A DNA stretch of 64,000 bases from Capitulum mitella (GCA_030062745.1 CP099846.1:28355201-28419200); one strand, 5' to 3'; positions 1 through 37,946 are shown, counted from the stretch's first letter. The notes: generated from the sequence alone by a model not told the origin. Translations and numbers: made by a program.

Positions 1-718
1 GATGGGACTGTGTCGTTTTATCACGTCATATCTAAGCATATCAAGACTTTCCTGAAGCATTTTGTCCGCGCGGGGACAGATTAAAGATCGCGTAATGAGG
101 CGTCGAACGAGGCGAGGCTGCTGAAAAACATTGAAACTCTGGCATCTTGGGTGCATGAGTAGATCATATTCATCTCGGATGACCATCATCTCGGATCATC
201 ATCAATAGATCTCCACGCTACCCAAACGTTCGCGTTGCCAACTCTAGTACCAGTCTGACTATAATACTTTGCAATAGTCAACGGAATGGAGAATGGATTC
301 TGGGATGGGCGCTGCGCATGTCGTGCTGATTGGAATGCTGTTATGGTGCTGAAAAACATATAAAAAAGAGGCTGGGAAGGCTACATTCTTGCATGGGATG
401 GACTTTGCGTTTCCAAGCGTATCATAGACTTTTCCTCTCCACCCGCTCTGTCAGCCCATACCCTCGTGGCTACGTGTCCATAGCGGTGGAAGATACTGGT
501 GGCGTTCTTGTTTGGCAGTAAGCAACGAGGCAGGGGTGTAGGAGCGCAACTAAAAGTGGGGGATTATTCGTCCAGGGGTGCCAACCTCCAGTTGGGAGTG
601 GGGATAATCTCCAGCACGGACGCCATCGATTTGGAATGAAATTGGTAGTCTACTTGTATGTTAACGGATTTAAAAGCCCATTTATCAATACATTTTTTTT
701 TTTGATACATGTACGAGT
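1..718. other. 5' flank, no feature seen
   Basis: Non-coding sequence upstream of the IA-2 homologue. Only short, unrecognised open frames are present, and I see no repeat, RNA gene or transposon end. Confidence 0.5.
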
Positions 719-1132
719 CCCGCACGAGCGCCTGATCTCCAGGTGGGGCATCAAATGTACCGGGGGGCCGATCTGTGGGGGGGGGTCTGGCCTGAAAGGG
801 ACGCCTACATCGTAGACGTGTTTGGTCTGTAAGGTGTCCTGTGCGAGTGCCTGGCCTGTAGAGGGAGCACCAAATATTTTAGGGGTGCCTGATGTGTAGG
901 GGGCGCCTCGCTCGCCGAGGGCGCTGAACCTCCAAGAGTGTCTGATCTGAACGGGGGACGCCTGGCCTGGAAGGGGAGCCTGCATCGTAGATGTTTCTTG
1001 TCTGTGAGGGAGACAAATTCTTTGTAGTCATTTCACCTGTAAAAGAAGCCAGGCTTACGTGGGGCGCCAGGTATTTCACAGCTACCTGGCCTGTGCGAGA
1101 GCGCTTACCTGTAAGGGGCGCCGTGTCCACGA
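719..1132. repeat. Degenerate minisatellite, unit about 30 bp
   Basis: Imperfect tandem repetition built around phrases such as GCCTGGCCTGTA followed by GGGGCGCC, with recurring 'catcgtaga' and 'tctgtgaggg' pieces. Units have diverged by substitution and small indels. The two open frames on the minus strand here are products of the repetition and are not taken as genes. Confidence 0.6.
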
Positions 1133-1620
1133 GGAGTGGTTGATCAATGTATGGGAGAGGGAGGGGGCTCCTGATGATGGCTGATGGCTGCTTTAGAGTT
1201 GAAGAAAGCCTTCCCTCAGCAAAAAAGAAAAAGAGAAGTTCCCAGGTGCGTTATTTATTTGGGAATCCGGTTTAAGAAATGCTTTGTTTTTATTTTCCTT
1301 CGAAACCTTTTTCTCTGTGGCAAAAAGCGGACGCCGGTCCCCGGTCCAGAACTGGAGGACATGTCCCCCGTCCCTCCCCGGGAATTAAACAACCCATGCA
1401 GCGAGGTAAAATTGGTGCTTTATTTAATCAAAGAAGCATATATTCACTCGCCGTTACGTTTTCTTCAATCTCTGTCTGTCCGTCCGTTTCCCTCCCTCTC
1501 TCTCTCTTTCTTGCCCCTGCAAACAACTCTGCTGGACCTTCAAAGTACTGATCTTTTTCTGCATGTCATTCGCAAGCCAAACCACCATAGATCGTCTTTG
1601 CCTCGTCTCTATCCTGAGCA
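1133..1620. other. Upstream region, nothing recognised
   Basis: Moderate-GC sequence with a pyrimidine-rich stretch near 1490-1515. A 185-codon open frame runs through it into the GC-rich block but resembles no family I know and looks like a chance frame. Confidence 0.4.
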
Positions 1621-1856
1621 TTGTGCCTCGGCGGCCCCACCTGTGGCGGCGTGGCGCCATGCTGCCGTGGCCGCTCCGCCGCCGTCGGCGGGGGGACGTC
1701 GCCGCGGGCGGTTTTTGTCGGCCGGCGCGCTGTCAGAGTGAGCCGGGCCGGGTCACCGTCACCCGCCGAGCGGCCGCAGTTTGCGCGCGCTGCCGGGCCG
1801 GCGGGACATGTCGGGCTGCGGTGGGCCCGGCGGCGCTACGTTCCATCTGACCCGGC
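1621..1856 (+). promoter_or_regulatory. GC-rich promoter/5' UTR block of the IA-2 homologue
   Basis: A sharply GC- and CpG-rich block directly before a methionine codon followed by a signal peptide. No TATA box is evident, as is common for CpG-type promoters. An upstream ATG at 1807 lies in a different frame and overlaps the main start, so it could act as a uORF. The transcription start cannot be placed from sequence alone. Confidence 0.4.
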
Positions 1857-27955
<26,099 letters not shown>

Positions 27956-28786
27956 GGCGGCGGTCTGCCGCGGCCCGCCCAGTATTACGTCAGACGTCGC
28001 TGTTTGTGTGTCGTTAGTGTACGCGTCTATCGGTGTTCAGTGTTGGCTGTTCAGGGGGGCGGGAGTGCGGGTGGAGGGGACGCAGGGACGGGCTCCGGGA
28101 GGGGCGTCGCGGGACGCCCGGAAGACGGGCGGCGGAGTGTCCGGCGGCGATATATTCAGCGGCGGAATATCCAGCGGCGGACGAGTTGGATCGGTTGTCG
28201 ACGCACCAGCCAGACATCAGGCCTGCTTCCGTTAAGCCGTCATTAAGGGTCGGTCCTCCTGGGCTTTGAAAAACGCGCTTCAGCGAGGGCCCCTCCCACC
28301 TCAATGACCATCGCGAGCAGCGAATTCCATCCGGGTCTGTGGCTCAGTCACGTGAACCCACGCGCCGCCGAGAGCCGCCCTCCGCCCCGACCCCTGGCGA
28401 TAGCGCGGAAAGCCACACCTGGTGAAACGGAAGGCCAGACTTACCCTGTCGATGTCGCAACTCGAGAAAACCCTAAACGCGTCACGCTTGACTGCGGCTC
28501 GGAGCTTGGAGTGTAGTCCTCCGGGAGCCGGGGGAGCGCCCGACCGCCCGTCTTCGGCTGGACGCCCCTCCTCCTTAGAAGCCATTTTGGACCCAGCCTC
28601 CCAAAACGGTTTCTTCCATTTCCAGCGGAAGACGGCGCGCTCTGATGCGACCCCGGCCCCCGGCCGCCATGTCATGTCGACCGCAGCGCCGCCACCGGCG
28701 GAAATCAAGAACTAACACTTGCTTCCCGCCACCGGCGATGCGCGCTTTCTGCAGAAAAATTACAAAAACGAGTTCGTGTTAATAAA
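27956..28786 (+). other. IA-2 3' UTR
   Basis: GC-rich sequence after the stop codon up to the poly(A) signal. It includes runs of CGGCGGA(A/T)AT near 28140-28185. Open frames on both strands (28301-28715) show no homology I recognise. Confidence 0.5.
28781..28786 (+). terminator. Poly(A) signal of IA-2 homologue
   Basis: First canonical AATAAA after the stop codon, 826 nt downstream, in an abruptly AT-richer context. Confidence 0.55.
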
Positions 28787-29750
28787 TGGACTAGGCTAGA
28801 AGTTGCCTGTTGCTGTAAGATGTTTATCCCGGTTGTCTCTTGCCAAGATCAACTATTTTTGTGATCCATGTCACGGTCCTTGGGAGCCCGGTTAGTAGGC
28901 ATCAAATACATAACATTTCGTTGTATGGGACTTTTCTGCTATTGAACGAAACTGGTTCATCCCAACGACGTCAAACAGACACAACTCGGATTCTGACAGA
29001 CTTCGATTAACCCGCGTCCCACTGGATCGTGTACCAGTCGACGCCAACCACGCTGTCTTGGTGAGGGGCTGTTGACCGTCCCCTCTTGTTCAAGAATGGC
29101 TGGACGCGGATAAAAATAAACACACCGCTGGAAGGCTCGTGATAAGTAGAGTTCGCAAGCGGTTACGTTTTTAATTTTGCATAATATGTAAGGTATTTAA
29201 GCCCCACATATGTTTTCTCACAGCTGACTGCGTGAAACCGAAAAACTGTCTGGACCTCAAGGGCTGGGACTAACAAAGTCCAGGTAAAGGCACTTACGGA
29301 TAGGTTAAGGTCCGCAGATGCCGATACAAGTGCAGTCTCTCCGATTTGTTTAAAATATTTGCCGAAACGTTGAGTTAAATGACGCTGCGATTTTTACTGC
29401 CGTCGGGCGCCTTAGCCAACCGAGGTATGAAACGAAATGATCGTATGAAATTTTGTTTTTTCTAATCTTGCTAATCTGATTAATCTAGCCAAAGGAAATA
29501 GTTCCTTTATTTTCGCGACATAGGCCTTTCCATGTAATATATGTTGATCCTAGTGGTTTTTGTGACGTTTTCTCAAGCTTAGAGTTGGGAAAAATTCGAT
29601 AGTTATCTATAGTCTCAGTCAACCTACGGAATTGGCAGAACTGTATTCGCGATAGCCTGTTTATTTCCAAAATATGTATTTTTTAAGCTTTCTGAACTTC
29701 TTGGTATTACTGGAGCAGTACGAGCCAGGTACTAGACGTACAAGACAGTT
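28787..29750. other. Intergenic, no feature seen
   Basis: AT-rich anonymous sequence without recognisable coding or transposon ends. Confidence 0.4.
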
Positions 29751-30265
29751 CTGACATTTTCTAATCGCTTTTGACGGCGGTGCATTTTGGCTCATAACAG
29801 TTATCAGTGACCTGACCTCAGATCAATGGCTGGAAGTCATTAATACTTTGTCCACTGACGGTAAATGAATGTCTGCATCACCCCACACTAAAAATGTGAT
29901 AAAATTCGTCAGTTCCGAAAATAACGACGATATGTTTTGAAAATGGGCTTGACTTTAGGCTAATGATCCGGAAAATTCCGAAAAATCTGAGACAGCAGAT
30001 TTGTTGCATTCATCAAGATCTTTAATCCCCCAACGTTCTATTGCGATATCATATTTGACCGAAAAAGTTCCAGGGCGCTAAATGGGATATCGGTCCACTT
30101 GACCTGACCTAGGTCAGACACCTGACATGACACAAGATGTAGAAATGATGAAGCAAAAGGTACACAAAGTTTCGTGGCGCTGCGTTCGTTCCCTCTTGGA
30201 AAAACCTCGGGGGGGGGGGGAGCCGGGGGCCCCTCCCCTTCGGGGTGGCTGAAGAAAATTCACAA
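29751..30265. repeat. Diverged MITE-like repeat with G-rich terminal hairpin
   Basis: Resembles the end architecture of the 1.2-kb piggyBac-type MITE: TTGACCTGACCTAGGTCAG, then AAGTTTCGTGGCGCTGCGTT, then a G-run/C-run inverted repeat near 30205-30250. The 54.2-54.6 kb segment has the same order. Boundaries and target duplication are not visible, so class is unsure. Confidence 0.4.
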
Positions 30266-31380
30266 GATGCCCGACGAGCCGCACTGACAAGCCCGTTCAA
30301 TGAGATTTAGCGTTGACAGAAGCAGTCTCGTTGTCTTGGCCTGTAATGAATAGATGCTTTAGTTCAATCGATCTGAGGCTCAGACGGTACAGAGATATAC
30401 TTCCCGGTTATTCAACGAGCAGCTTGTGTCATCACATAGGATTATGAGTTTCTGTCTCAGACGACGTCCTACAAAGCTGGGATTTATTGTCTCTGAGTGT
30501 GGACATAGAAATGAGCAAATGGAAACATTGTGTAAGATGTATAAAAAACTCAATAATCGAAATGTCTGATCTGTCGTAGAGCGCAATTTGCCCTCCAAAT
30601 GCGTCATGTATTGTCTCATAACCATGGACGTGGCGAAATCCTTCCGTTGTTTTTATGTTCGCATTCCCTTTGTGTTGATCTGTTGCCGTGATATTCGTGT
30701 ATTTCCCGCGAGGCACTCGGATGCACTTATATAAAACATTGGATCACGTTCCCGCCTCTTCCAACACGCTTCAGTTATCAGGTCAATGTATCAAATCAGC
30801 TAGCGCGGGATATATCACAGGGTAGCCCTGCCTACAGCGGTGATGACAGCCATTCTATCACTAGCTCTAGCTCTGCAGCCACTTCCTGCTCAGCCGGTGT
30901 CTGCCACCTCGCGATCTGTTCTCCGAGAGCTCCTTCCTCTCGCAGCATGCGTGCAGCAACCCATAGTGCGAGTAGGGTGGCTGCCCTCCCAGCTTGATGG
31001 CAGCTATACTAGTTTTGTGCCATGTTGACGTTAGCTCTACGGTGTTGAACAGAACGCAATGACAACGGGCTATGGCCCCACCAACTTTGAAAATGCCAAG
31101 CGATGAATCCGAGAGAGAGAGGGAGAGAGAGGGGGGGGAGAGAGGAGAGAGAAGGGAAGGGGGAAAGAGAAAGAGAGAGAAATGGAGAGGGGGGAGGACT
31201 GCCCGAGCCAGGCCATAGCAGGAGCGTTTTCTCTTGGACGGTGGCGCCCATCAAACGCTGCAGGACGGTGGTTGACTGGGAACAGCTGGTTGGAGTTGGT
31301 CGCCTTTTAACTGCAGGGTAACAAGAGAAACGTCCATATTATCGCGTCACCTCCACCAGTCGCAGCACTACAGCCGGGAT
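30266..31380. other. Intergenic; purine-rich tract
   Basis: Mostly anonymous. From about 31102 to 31196 a (GA)n/GGGGA-rich polypurine tract occurs. No genes recognised. Confidence 0.5.
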
Positions 31381-31478
31381 GCCACGACGCTTCATGACCA
31401 GTGTCGTGGTCTAACGTCAAACGTCTGTCCGAATACAACGTTAGATATTACAGTCCCGTCTCTGTAGAAAGTATGCAG

Positions 31479-31587
31479 CAGGCATCTGATCATCAAGAAA
31501 GCCCGAGTCTTTGTGTCGAGGTTGCATGGTTAGTGGATGGTTCTAGCTCCATATCGTCAATACATTGGGAACTAATGAAGAAGGCTT
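31479..31587 (+). other. Possible orphan exon with vWA-like motif
   Basis: Between an acceptor (gtatgcag) and a strong donor (T/gtaagt) lies an open frame with VEVAWLVDGSSSISSIHWEL, resembling the first strand and MIDAS (DxSxS) loop of von Willebrand A domains. No neighbouring exon completes the domain, and base composition is unlike the GC-rich exons elsewhere, so it may be a decayed exon or coincidence. Confidence 0.25.
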
Positions 31588-31669
31588 GTAAGTCATCTAG
31601 CCTCAAATTCAACATAGTTATGGCCATAGCGATTGTCAAATACAGACTTTCTTTGGCACTCGTGACTTA

Positions 31670-32200
31670 GGAATATCGAAATATCGATATATCGTCCAGG
31701 TCAAGTTCTACTTGAGCTCCAGTATCCCGTGTCAATGTATTTCGACTTCGTCATTCCGTCAGCGTGCGATACACGACCGTGTGTCAGTCACTCTACCTAG
31801 TGTTGTCAACTGACGACTCCAGTTGTAAAGCAGTCATTCTCAGCCAAACAATAAGAGGTAAATGATGTTTGTCCGATGTCGATCAAAACACTTTTTACTC
31901 GTGCCACACGCCAGACTTACCGTTCAAGTTTGGCCAGGCTCGGGTGCAGAAAGCTCTGAATGGAAAAAGCGTTTCGATATTGAACTCACATTCGTGAGCA
32001 CGACATTGTCCGACGTCGCAAAAACATAGTGCTTTGTGTCACAGATGACAAGAGGAGACCAATGCCACACATTCTTAGTAATATCGTGCGTTTTCGGCGC
32101 GGTGGCAGGAAGCTACCCGTCACAGAGGATACAAGTTTCGTCACACAATTGCGGCCTTTGTTTATTCGTTTGTTTTCTGTCTTTTTTAGACGTATCAATC
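31670..32200. other. Intergenic, no feature seen
   Basis: Includes a short ATATCGA repetition near 31675-31690. Nothing else supported. Confidence 0.4.
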
Positions 32201-32229
32201 AGGCTTGACTGTTAGCGTCGTAGCCTTGT

Positions 32230-33291
32230 GTCAGGTCGCATGTCTTGTCAGGCGTCATTCAGTCGTCTCCGCTGCGGCTTCTGTGGCGCGTCAGTTGTCA
32301 ACTATCGCAGGGTTCGAGCTCACGGGGACAACCATCCACCCAGCTGGCCGCTGATTGGCTGGCGAGGCGGACCACTAGCGGCGTCAGCCGGCGCCGAGCG
32401 TGGCCGGTACTGACCTGCCTCAGCGTCGCCGGCCGAGCGTAGGTCAGTCACCCCGCCGCTGCCAGCCGCCGCCGCCAGCCGCCGTCCGCCATAGAGTCGG
32501 AGACAAGGCCGCTCAGCCGTCAGCCAGGGCCTGTTGGGGACCAGAAACGACCAGAGCGAGGCGGAATAGAAGGCGTGATGAGATATGCTGATGTACTCGC
32601 TACGTTTACCTGTCTGGTGGCGTTGACAGGGTAGTACGGTTTTTATATGTTACGTTCGCATTGATCAGACTTGAGAATAAATACTCCTTATTTAATGAGG
32701 TGCATTGACGACCAGATGAGGAGACCAGTTTTCCTTTTTACAGCGCCGCGATTTATACACACCTGGCGTAATGAGATTCTACCTCGGGGAATTCATACGG
32801 TCTTGAAGCTCACGCTAAGACTATCTCCCGCGTCCCCGAAGTCCCGCTATTGCGTTTCCAGATTCCATTTGCATAATAATACGAGACCGCGTAATTTTTT
32901 TTCCAGCACAGAGAAGACACCTAGCCTCGGCCTCCCCTGTCCCACGTTTCCCTTACCCTCCCCGTGCCGGAATCGCACAGCGCTGAGACGTCAGAGGCGG
33001 GCCGGGCCGGGCCGGGCCTGCGTACAGCCAGACGGGCGCGAGAGGCAGCAGCCGTTAACCTCCGGCGCCGGGCCGGGCCGGGCCGGGCCTGCGTACAGCC
33101 AGACGGGCGGGAGAGGCAGCAGCCGTTAACCTCCGGCGCCGGGCCGGGCCGGGCCGAGCCGGCCCAGTTCTCGCTGTGAATATCCCGGGAACGGACGCGG
33201 CCGCGCGGAGGACGCGACGAGGAGGTCCGACGGGCGTCCGAACAGCACGGCGAGGGGACACAGCGCGCTCCCACACCGCGCAGGGAGCAGG
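32230..33291 (+). promoter_or_regulatory. GC-rich promoter-like block with tandem duplication
   Basis: CpG-rich at 32230-32560 and 32930-33290. Within it, 32996-33158 holds two copies of an approximately 80-bp unit (GGGCCGGGCCGGGCC, CGTACAGCCAGACGGGCG, GCAGCAGCCGTTAACCTCCG). It ends at a short ATG exon with a splice donor, so it may be the promoter of a plus-strand gene, possibly POMGNT1-like 12 kb downstream. Confidence 0.3.
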
Positions 33292-33326
33292 ATGCTCCTC
33301 TTCAGGGCTGCCGCACGCCCTGCGCC
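33292..33326 (+). CDS. Orphan short first coding exon (candidate)
   Basis: ATG followed by LLFRAAARPA and a consensus donor gtgagt. It leaves phase 2, whereas the POMGNT1-like exon at 45210 is entered in phase 1, so the two cannot be joined directly. An intermediate exon would be needed or this belongs to something else. Confidence 0.25.
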
Positions 33327-34772
33327 GTGAGTACCGTGTCTGTTTACCTTGTCAGTGACTTTGGGAAGGAAGCCGTCGTCTTGTTTTCTTTTTATCGTTT
33401 CGGTGATTTTCGGAATCGTCCATGTCCACGGCGTTGACTGAGGATTCCTGACGAGTCCGTGCCGCTCGGGGCGTGGTTTTTATGGAGTCTTCCCTTGAAA
33501 CGTGTCTCTTACATTTCTTACCTGCCAGAGAGAACGTGTGCATGGACCCCAAAACGCTCAGGCGGGGTCTTTGCGGTTTTGTTTTTGTTGCCGAAAATGA
33601 CTTAGGGGAGAGAGGGGTAAAGCGTTTAAGGACCTTAAGAAACTTCGGAAAAACGACAATGTCACATGTGGCCTCAATGCTTCAAAAGAATGAAAAGTAT
33701 GGAGAGAAGCTCTGATAAATTGGCTACCTGTTATGAGACATCTGTTTTGAAAGAACGATTCAAAATAGACTAAAATCCTTTTTTCCAAAACACTTGAAAA
33801 GGGCGATTTACCCCCTATAACGGGTAAACGTGCCCGCTGGTGTGGAGCGAAATGCTCCCAACCCTAAGTTCCGTGGTAACCGCGAAATTTTGTACCTTGC
33901 CCCGATATCATTTCTTAAAAAGGGTGAGTGAGCAGTTGCTATCTGTGTTGTCATTCCCTGCACACCTTTACCAGCAAAACCAGAGTCATGGACCCGACGC
34001 GTACGCAGTAGCGCATTAATAAGTTGAGCCACCTCAAAACGGGAAGCTCACCTTATTTCGGCCGCTGCTATTTTGAAAGTCGGATAATTCAGCTATGACT
34101 TTATTTTGGTTACCAAAATTTTACTGTTATGAATGCTGCCTTGACAACACGAGAAGGACACTTAATTTGGCGTGTGTTGGCAAAACTGCATGCCTCAGAG
34201 TCATCCAAACGCAGAAATGTAAATTGACAAAATGTCTATCAGCAGGCATTGGTTGCAAAGTAAACTTGCCAGAATATCTAAGTGCACGTAGGCACAAGAC
34301 CCGTACCATCCACCTGCATGAACGGAATGCCCAAAGGCTCTTCACTCGCTGCAACCTGCGAGAAGAAAACAATACCGTGTTTCTCAAAAACGTACCAACT
34401 TATCTACTAAACAGAATCGCGACTTCCCACTGCCACCCGCCAGTCTACGATGGTATATCACCGAAGAAAGACTGTCACATCGAACGACGAAATGTTAAAT
34501 TTTAGAACAAAGTTGACCCTGCTGCTTGCACGAGTGACTTTCACTGGCAGTTACGACTTTTTTGAAGGTCTGACTGCAGATGTCACAGATATACGACTTC
34601 TGCTTTTCGTGTGCATCCGTGCTTGGCTCGCAATCCCAGCAGCTGCATCCCGTGCACTGAATCCAACGCTCACTGGACGCCTAAAGAGCATGCCACAGAC
34701 GAAGCAAACGATATAGGGTAGCGATATCGTTATTCTTATCACTGGGCACTATGCTTTTCTTGACTTTCTCTT
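33327..34772. other. No feature seen
   Basis: Anonymous sequence between the orphan exon and the transposase remnant; short open frames only. Confidence 0.4.
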
Positions 34773-35640
34773 TTACTGCTGGCACGTTCTTCTCCTCGAG
34801 ACTCCTCCTGCATGGTGAAGACGTGAGTAGTTCGCCGCCTTCTCCGCCTTCCTCATTCTCGCTCTGACTGCCGTTTTGTCTGGCAAAAAGATGTCAGCTG
34901 AGCCTAAAGCTAAGGTACCAGGCATAGCCGTAGTCGTACGGAACCCTGGAGCCTGCTTACAGGTCATCTCCTCGGCTCTCCTCGTAGTCCCCGAGTTTTG
35001 CACGGCATGCGCTGTTGCCTCCTTTTGATGTCCTAAGACGATAGTAGTGGTGCTCTTGGAAGCGTCCTGCTCTTTCTGGACGGCAGAGGACGTGCTGTTT
35101 TGCTGCTCACAGACACCCGTCGGACCATCCGCAGAATATGGATCTTCCTCGTCGGTTAGCATGGACGGAGCGAAGTCTTCGTCGGTGAAGATGCTAGTGT
35201 CCAGGAGCCACAAACCCGTACACCGGAAGCCGCTCATAGCTTTCCCGACAGTGACTGCTTTGCTGTAGGCAGTGCAGAAGATTCCTGCGACCTGGTAGTC
35301 CGTAATGCGCTTGCCAGGTGGCAGTACATCCAACAGTTCGCAGCAGTGTTGTAGGCACTTTTCAGTGCCTTGGAGATACTTGCGTCCAATGGCTGCAGGC
35401 GATGAGCGCAGTGAAGCGGGACAGTAACCATTACGATTCCGTGCTCCCTGGCATAGTCGACAGCGGCTAGTGACCTGTGGCCCTGGCGTCCATCGATAAT
35501 GAGGATGTGCTTTTCTTCTTCCCTTGGTTTTACGACGGTTGTGAAGTGCTTGAGCCACATCAAGCACGAATCGCGATCCGTCCAGCTGGAAGGTGTTACT
35601 GTGGTTACTGGACCAGTCGGAGCACCTTTTGAGGCTACTA

Positions 35641-36000
35641 GGGTAAAATGACGGAATGCAAAAATGGCGAACGCCTTTTTGGCAAATGTTAGATGGCGAA
35701 CGCTAAAGGGCGACATACTAAAATGGCGAACAGCCAAATGGAGAATGGCCAAATGGCGACAAGTAAAAACGGCGACATGCGAAAATGGCGAACTGCTAAA
35801 TGGCGAACGGCCAAACGGCGACATGTAAAAATGGCGACATGCCAAAATGGAGTATGGCTAAATGGCGAATGACCAAATGGCGACGTGTGAAAACGCCACA
35901 TGCCATGATGGCGACAGCCTTAATGGCGAATGGCTAAATGACGACGATATGCCAAAATGGCGAAAATGCCAACAGATAAATGGCGAAACGGCCAATAAAT
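35641..36000 (+). repeat. AAATGGCGA tandem array, left outer arm
   Basis: About 20 degenerate units of 15-16 bp of the type AAATGGCGAACGGCC or AAATGGCGACATGCC. Inverted counterpart at 39657-39833. Confidence 0.85.
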
Positions 36001-36542
36001 GGAAAAATAGATACGGCCGCCCGATGCCAGGTCGACCTCTTTCGTCCGTTGCCAGCTGGCCACTTCATAGTGGTTGATCTCCTCCGGGACCCGAAGCCGG
36101 TGCCACGGGATCCAGGTGTTTGGTCTTATTCTCAGGTCATGGGGTAGTGACGAGTAGTTAGATGTTGCTTCCTACATCCCCCACTTGCTATCTCAGTAGG
36201 GTCTAGCAATGCGGCCGGAAACTAAGCTGAACAGCAATCGGTAGTCCTGGTCATTATCCACGTCCCCCCCGCAAAAAAACAATGGATGTTGACCTACGTC
36301 ACGTGACACATACAATGCGAGTTATGGAGAATCCTCAACAACGTCTGTCCGTCCGTTCCCCTTCCCCCTCTCTCTCCTGTTTTTGCACGTCAGGTCCGGG
36401 GCCACGGAGCTGGGGCTAGATCAGATGGCCGGCTAGTTTGCCGGGTCCCGGTGTGATCGAAAGGCATGCTCTGCCAGGTCGGTCTCCGGCCCACCTGCTG
36501 AAGAAACTCCACTTCGGTTTTATGTTTAGGTATGTCTTAGAT
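36001..36542. other. Spacer of left arm
   Basis: Single-copy-looking sequence between the outer and middle arrays, with a TGTGATCGAAAGGCATGCTC segment. It is not mirrored on the right side and may be a separate insertion. Confidence 0.4.
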
Positions 36543-37170
36543 TTTAGGGCAAAAGTTCGTCGGACAAAAGTTCGTCGTGCAGAAGTTCGTTGTGTAAAAG
36601 TTCGTTTAGGGCAAAAGTTCGTTGAGGACAAAGGTTCGTCGTGCAAAAGCTCGTCGAGAAAAAGTTCGTCTAGGGCAAAAGTTCGTCGAGGGTAAAAATT
36701 CGTCGAGGACAAAAGTTCGTCCAGGACAAAAGTTCGTCTTGCAGAAGTTCGTCTAGGGCAAAAGTTCGTCTAGTACAAAGGTTCGTCTTGGACAAAAGTT
36801 CCTCTCGCAGAAGTTGGTCTAGGACAAAAGTTCGTATAAGGCAAAAACTTGTTTGGGACAAAAGCTTGTTTAGGACAAAAGTCCGTCATTTCGAATCACC
36901 ACCATGATCACAGACGTTTGTCTAGAAATTGGGCGCAAAATGAACTGAGAAGTCGGCACGCCCGAAAACACCAATAAACAACAAAAATAAACAATAAGAG
37001 GTCTGTCTAGAACAAGAGTTCGTCAAGGGCGAAAGTTCGTCTAGGACAAGTTCGTCTCGCTAATGGAAAAGTTCGTGTTGCAAAAGGTTCGTGTGGAAAA
37101 GGTTCGTAGGAAAAGGCTCATAAGGAAAAAATTCGTAGGGAAAAAGGTTCGAAACCAAGTCAGTAAACTT
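36543..37170 (+). repeat. AAAAGTTCGTC tandem array, left middle/inner arm
   Basis: About 30 units of 16-17 bp (AAAAGTTCGTCTAGGGC and variants), broken at 36890-37010 by unrelated sequence. The innermost units (37080-37165) switch to the variant AAAAGGTTCGTAGG. The arginine/leucine-rich frames over this array are repeat artefacts. Confidence 0.9.
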
Positions 37171-37206
37171 AGGACTCGTATCGGAGAGCGAGCGGGCCTA
37201 AAACAG

Positions 37207-37232
37207 TAACCTAACTTAACCTAACCTAACCT
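37207..37232. repeat. Interstitial arthropod-type telomeric motif (CCTAA)n
   Basis: CCTAA-CTTAA-CCTAA-CCTAA-CC, five units with one mismatch, equal to TTAGG repeats on the minus strand. Located at the centre of the mirrored array. Too short to be more than suggestive. Confidence 0.55.
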
Positions 37233-37330
37233 CTTTGTTGGGCCGAACCAAGTCCAATCACACCCTTTATCGCCACGCGGCCTCTAGTGTCCTATACCGC
37301 GCCTTCTGCGCAACCCCGAGCAACTCCTTT

Positions 37331-37570
37331 CAGATAAGAAACCTTTGTTTACGAGCCTTTGGCTACAAACATTTTGGTTACGAACCTTTTCTCTCACGGA
37401 ACTTTTCCCTAAGAACCTTTTCCATGCCGGCCTTTTGCAGTTCAAGGTTTTTGCATCGCGAACCTTTTCCGATAAGAGCCTTTTATCATACAAACCTTTT
37501 ACCATAAGAACCTCGTGCATATGAACCTTTTGGCTACGAACGTTTCCCCATACGACCCGTTGAGTGACGG
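37331..37570 (-). repeat. AAAAGGTTCGTA array, right inner arm (inverted)
   Basis: Units such as GAACCTTTTGGCTAC, the inverse of the innermost left-arm variant AAAAGGTTCGTAGG. Confidence 0.85.
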
Positions 37571-37815
37571 ACCTCGGTTCGATTAGCAACTCGCCTGTGA
37601 CTCGGGCAGGTCAATACGGTGCACAGTGGTTAAAGCTCGATGTGTACGAGCTTGAATAGGATCAATTCCAGATCCGGCCATGGGTAATCAGAGTCTCATT
37701 CACCAGCATGATTCCATTAGCTATCATCTGACGGTTGGCAATTTTTCTTGACTAGACATATGTTGCCCTTATGGACTTTCGTGAGAGAACCATATGACAC
37801 GGACAGTCTTTTTTC
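37571..37815 (+). mobile_element. Possible tRNA-derived SINE fragment
   Basis: Interrupts the right arm. GTGCACAGTGGTT (37619-37631) resembles a Pol III A box and GGATCAATTCC (37659-37669) a B box, at tRNA-like spacing. No tail or target duplication identified, so this is weak. Confidence 0.25.
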
Positions 37816-37945
37816 TTGGACGGACTTTTGTCATGGGCGAACTTTTGGCCCAGACGAACTTTTGTCCTAAACGAATTTCTGCGAGACGAACTTTTGTCCT
37901 GGACGAACTTCTGTCCTAGACGAACTTTTGTCCTTTACGAACTTA
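37816..37945 (-). repeat. AAAAGTTCGTC array, right middle arm, proximal part
   Basis: Units GACGAACTTTTGTCCTA, inverted relative to 36543-37062. The array is cut at TTAA by the MITE and continues at 39165. Confidence 0.9.
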
Positions 37946-37946
37946 A

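Noticed and set aside
1184-1741. 185-codon plus-strand frame upstream of IA-2
   Set aside because: No recognisable domain, overlaps the GC-rich promoter block, composition not coding-like.
28301-28715. Overlapping open frames on both strands in the IA-2 3' UTR
   Set aside because: Both are open because of high GC; neither shows a known domain.
33292-33326. Direct splicing of this exon to the POMGNT1-like exon at 45210
   Set aside because: Phase 2 donor against phase 1 acceptor gives a frameshift.
36543-37170. CRISPR-like look of short regularly spaced AAAAGTTCGTC repeats
   Set aside because: Units are only 16-17 bp with no unique spacers of constant length, mirrored in inverse orientation, and the genome is eukaryotic.
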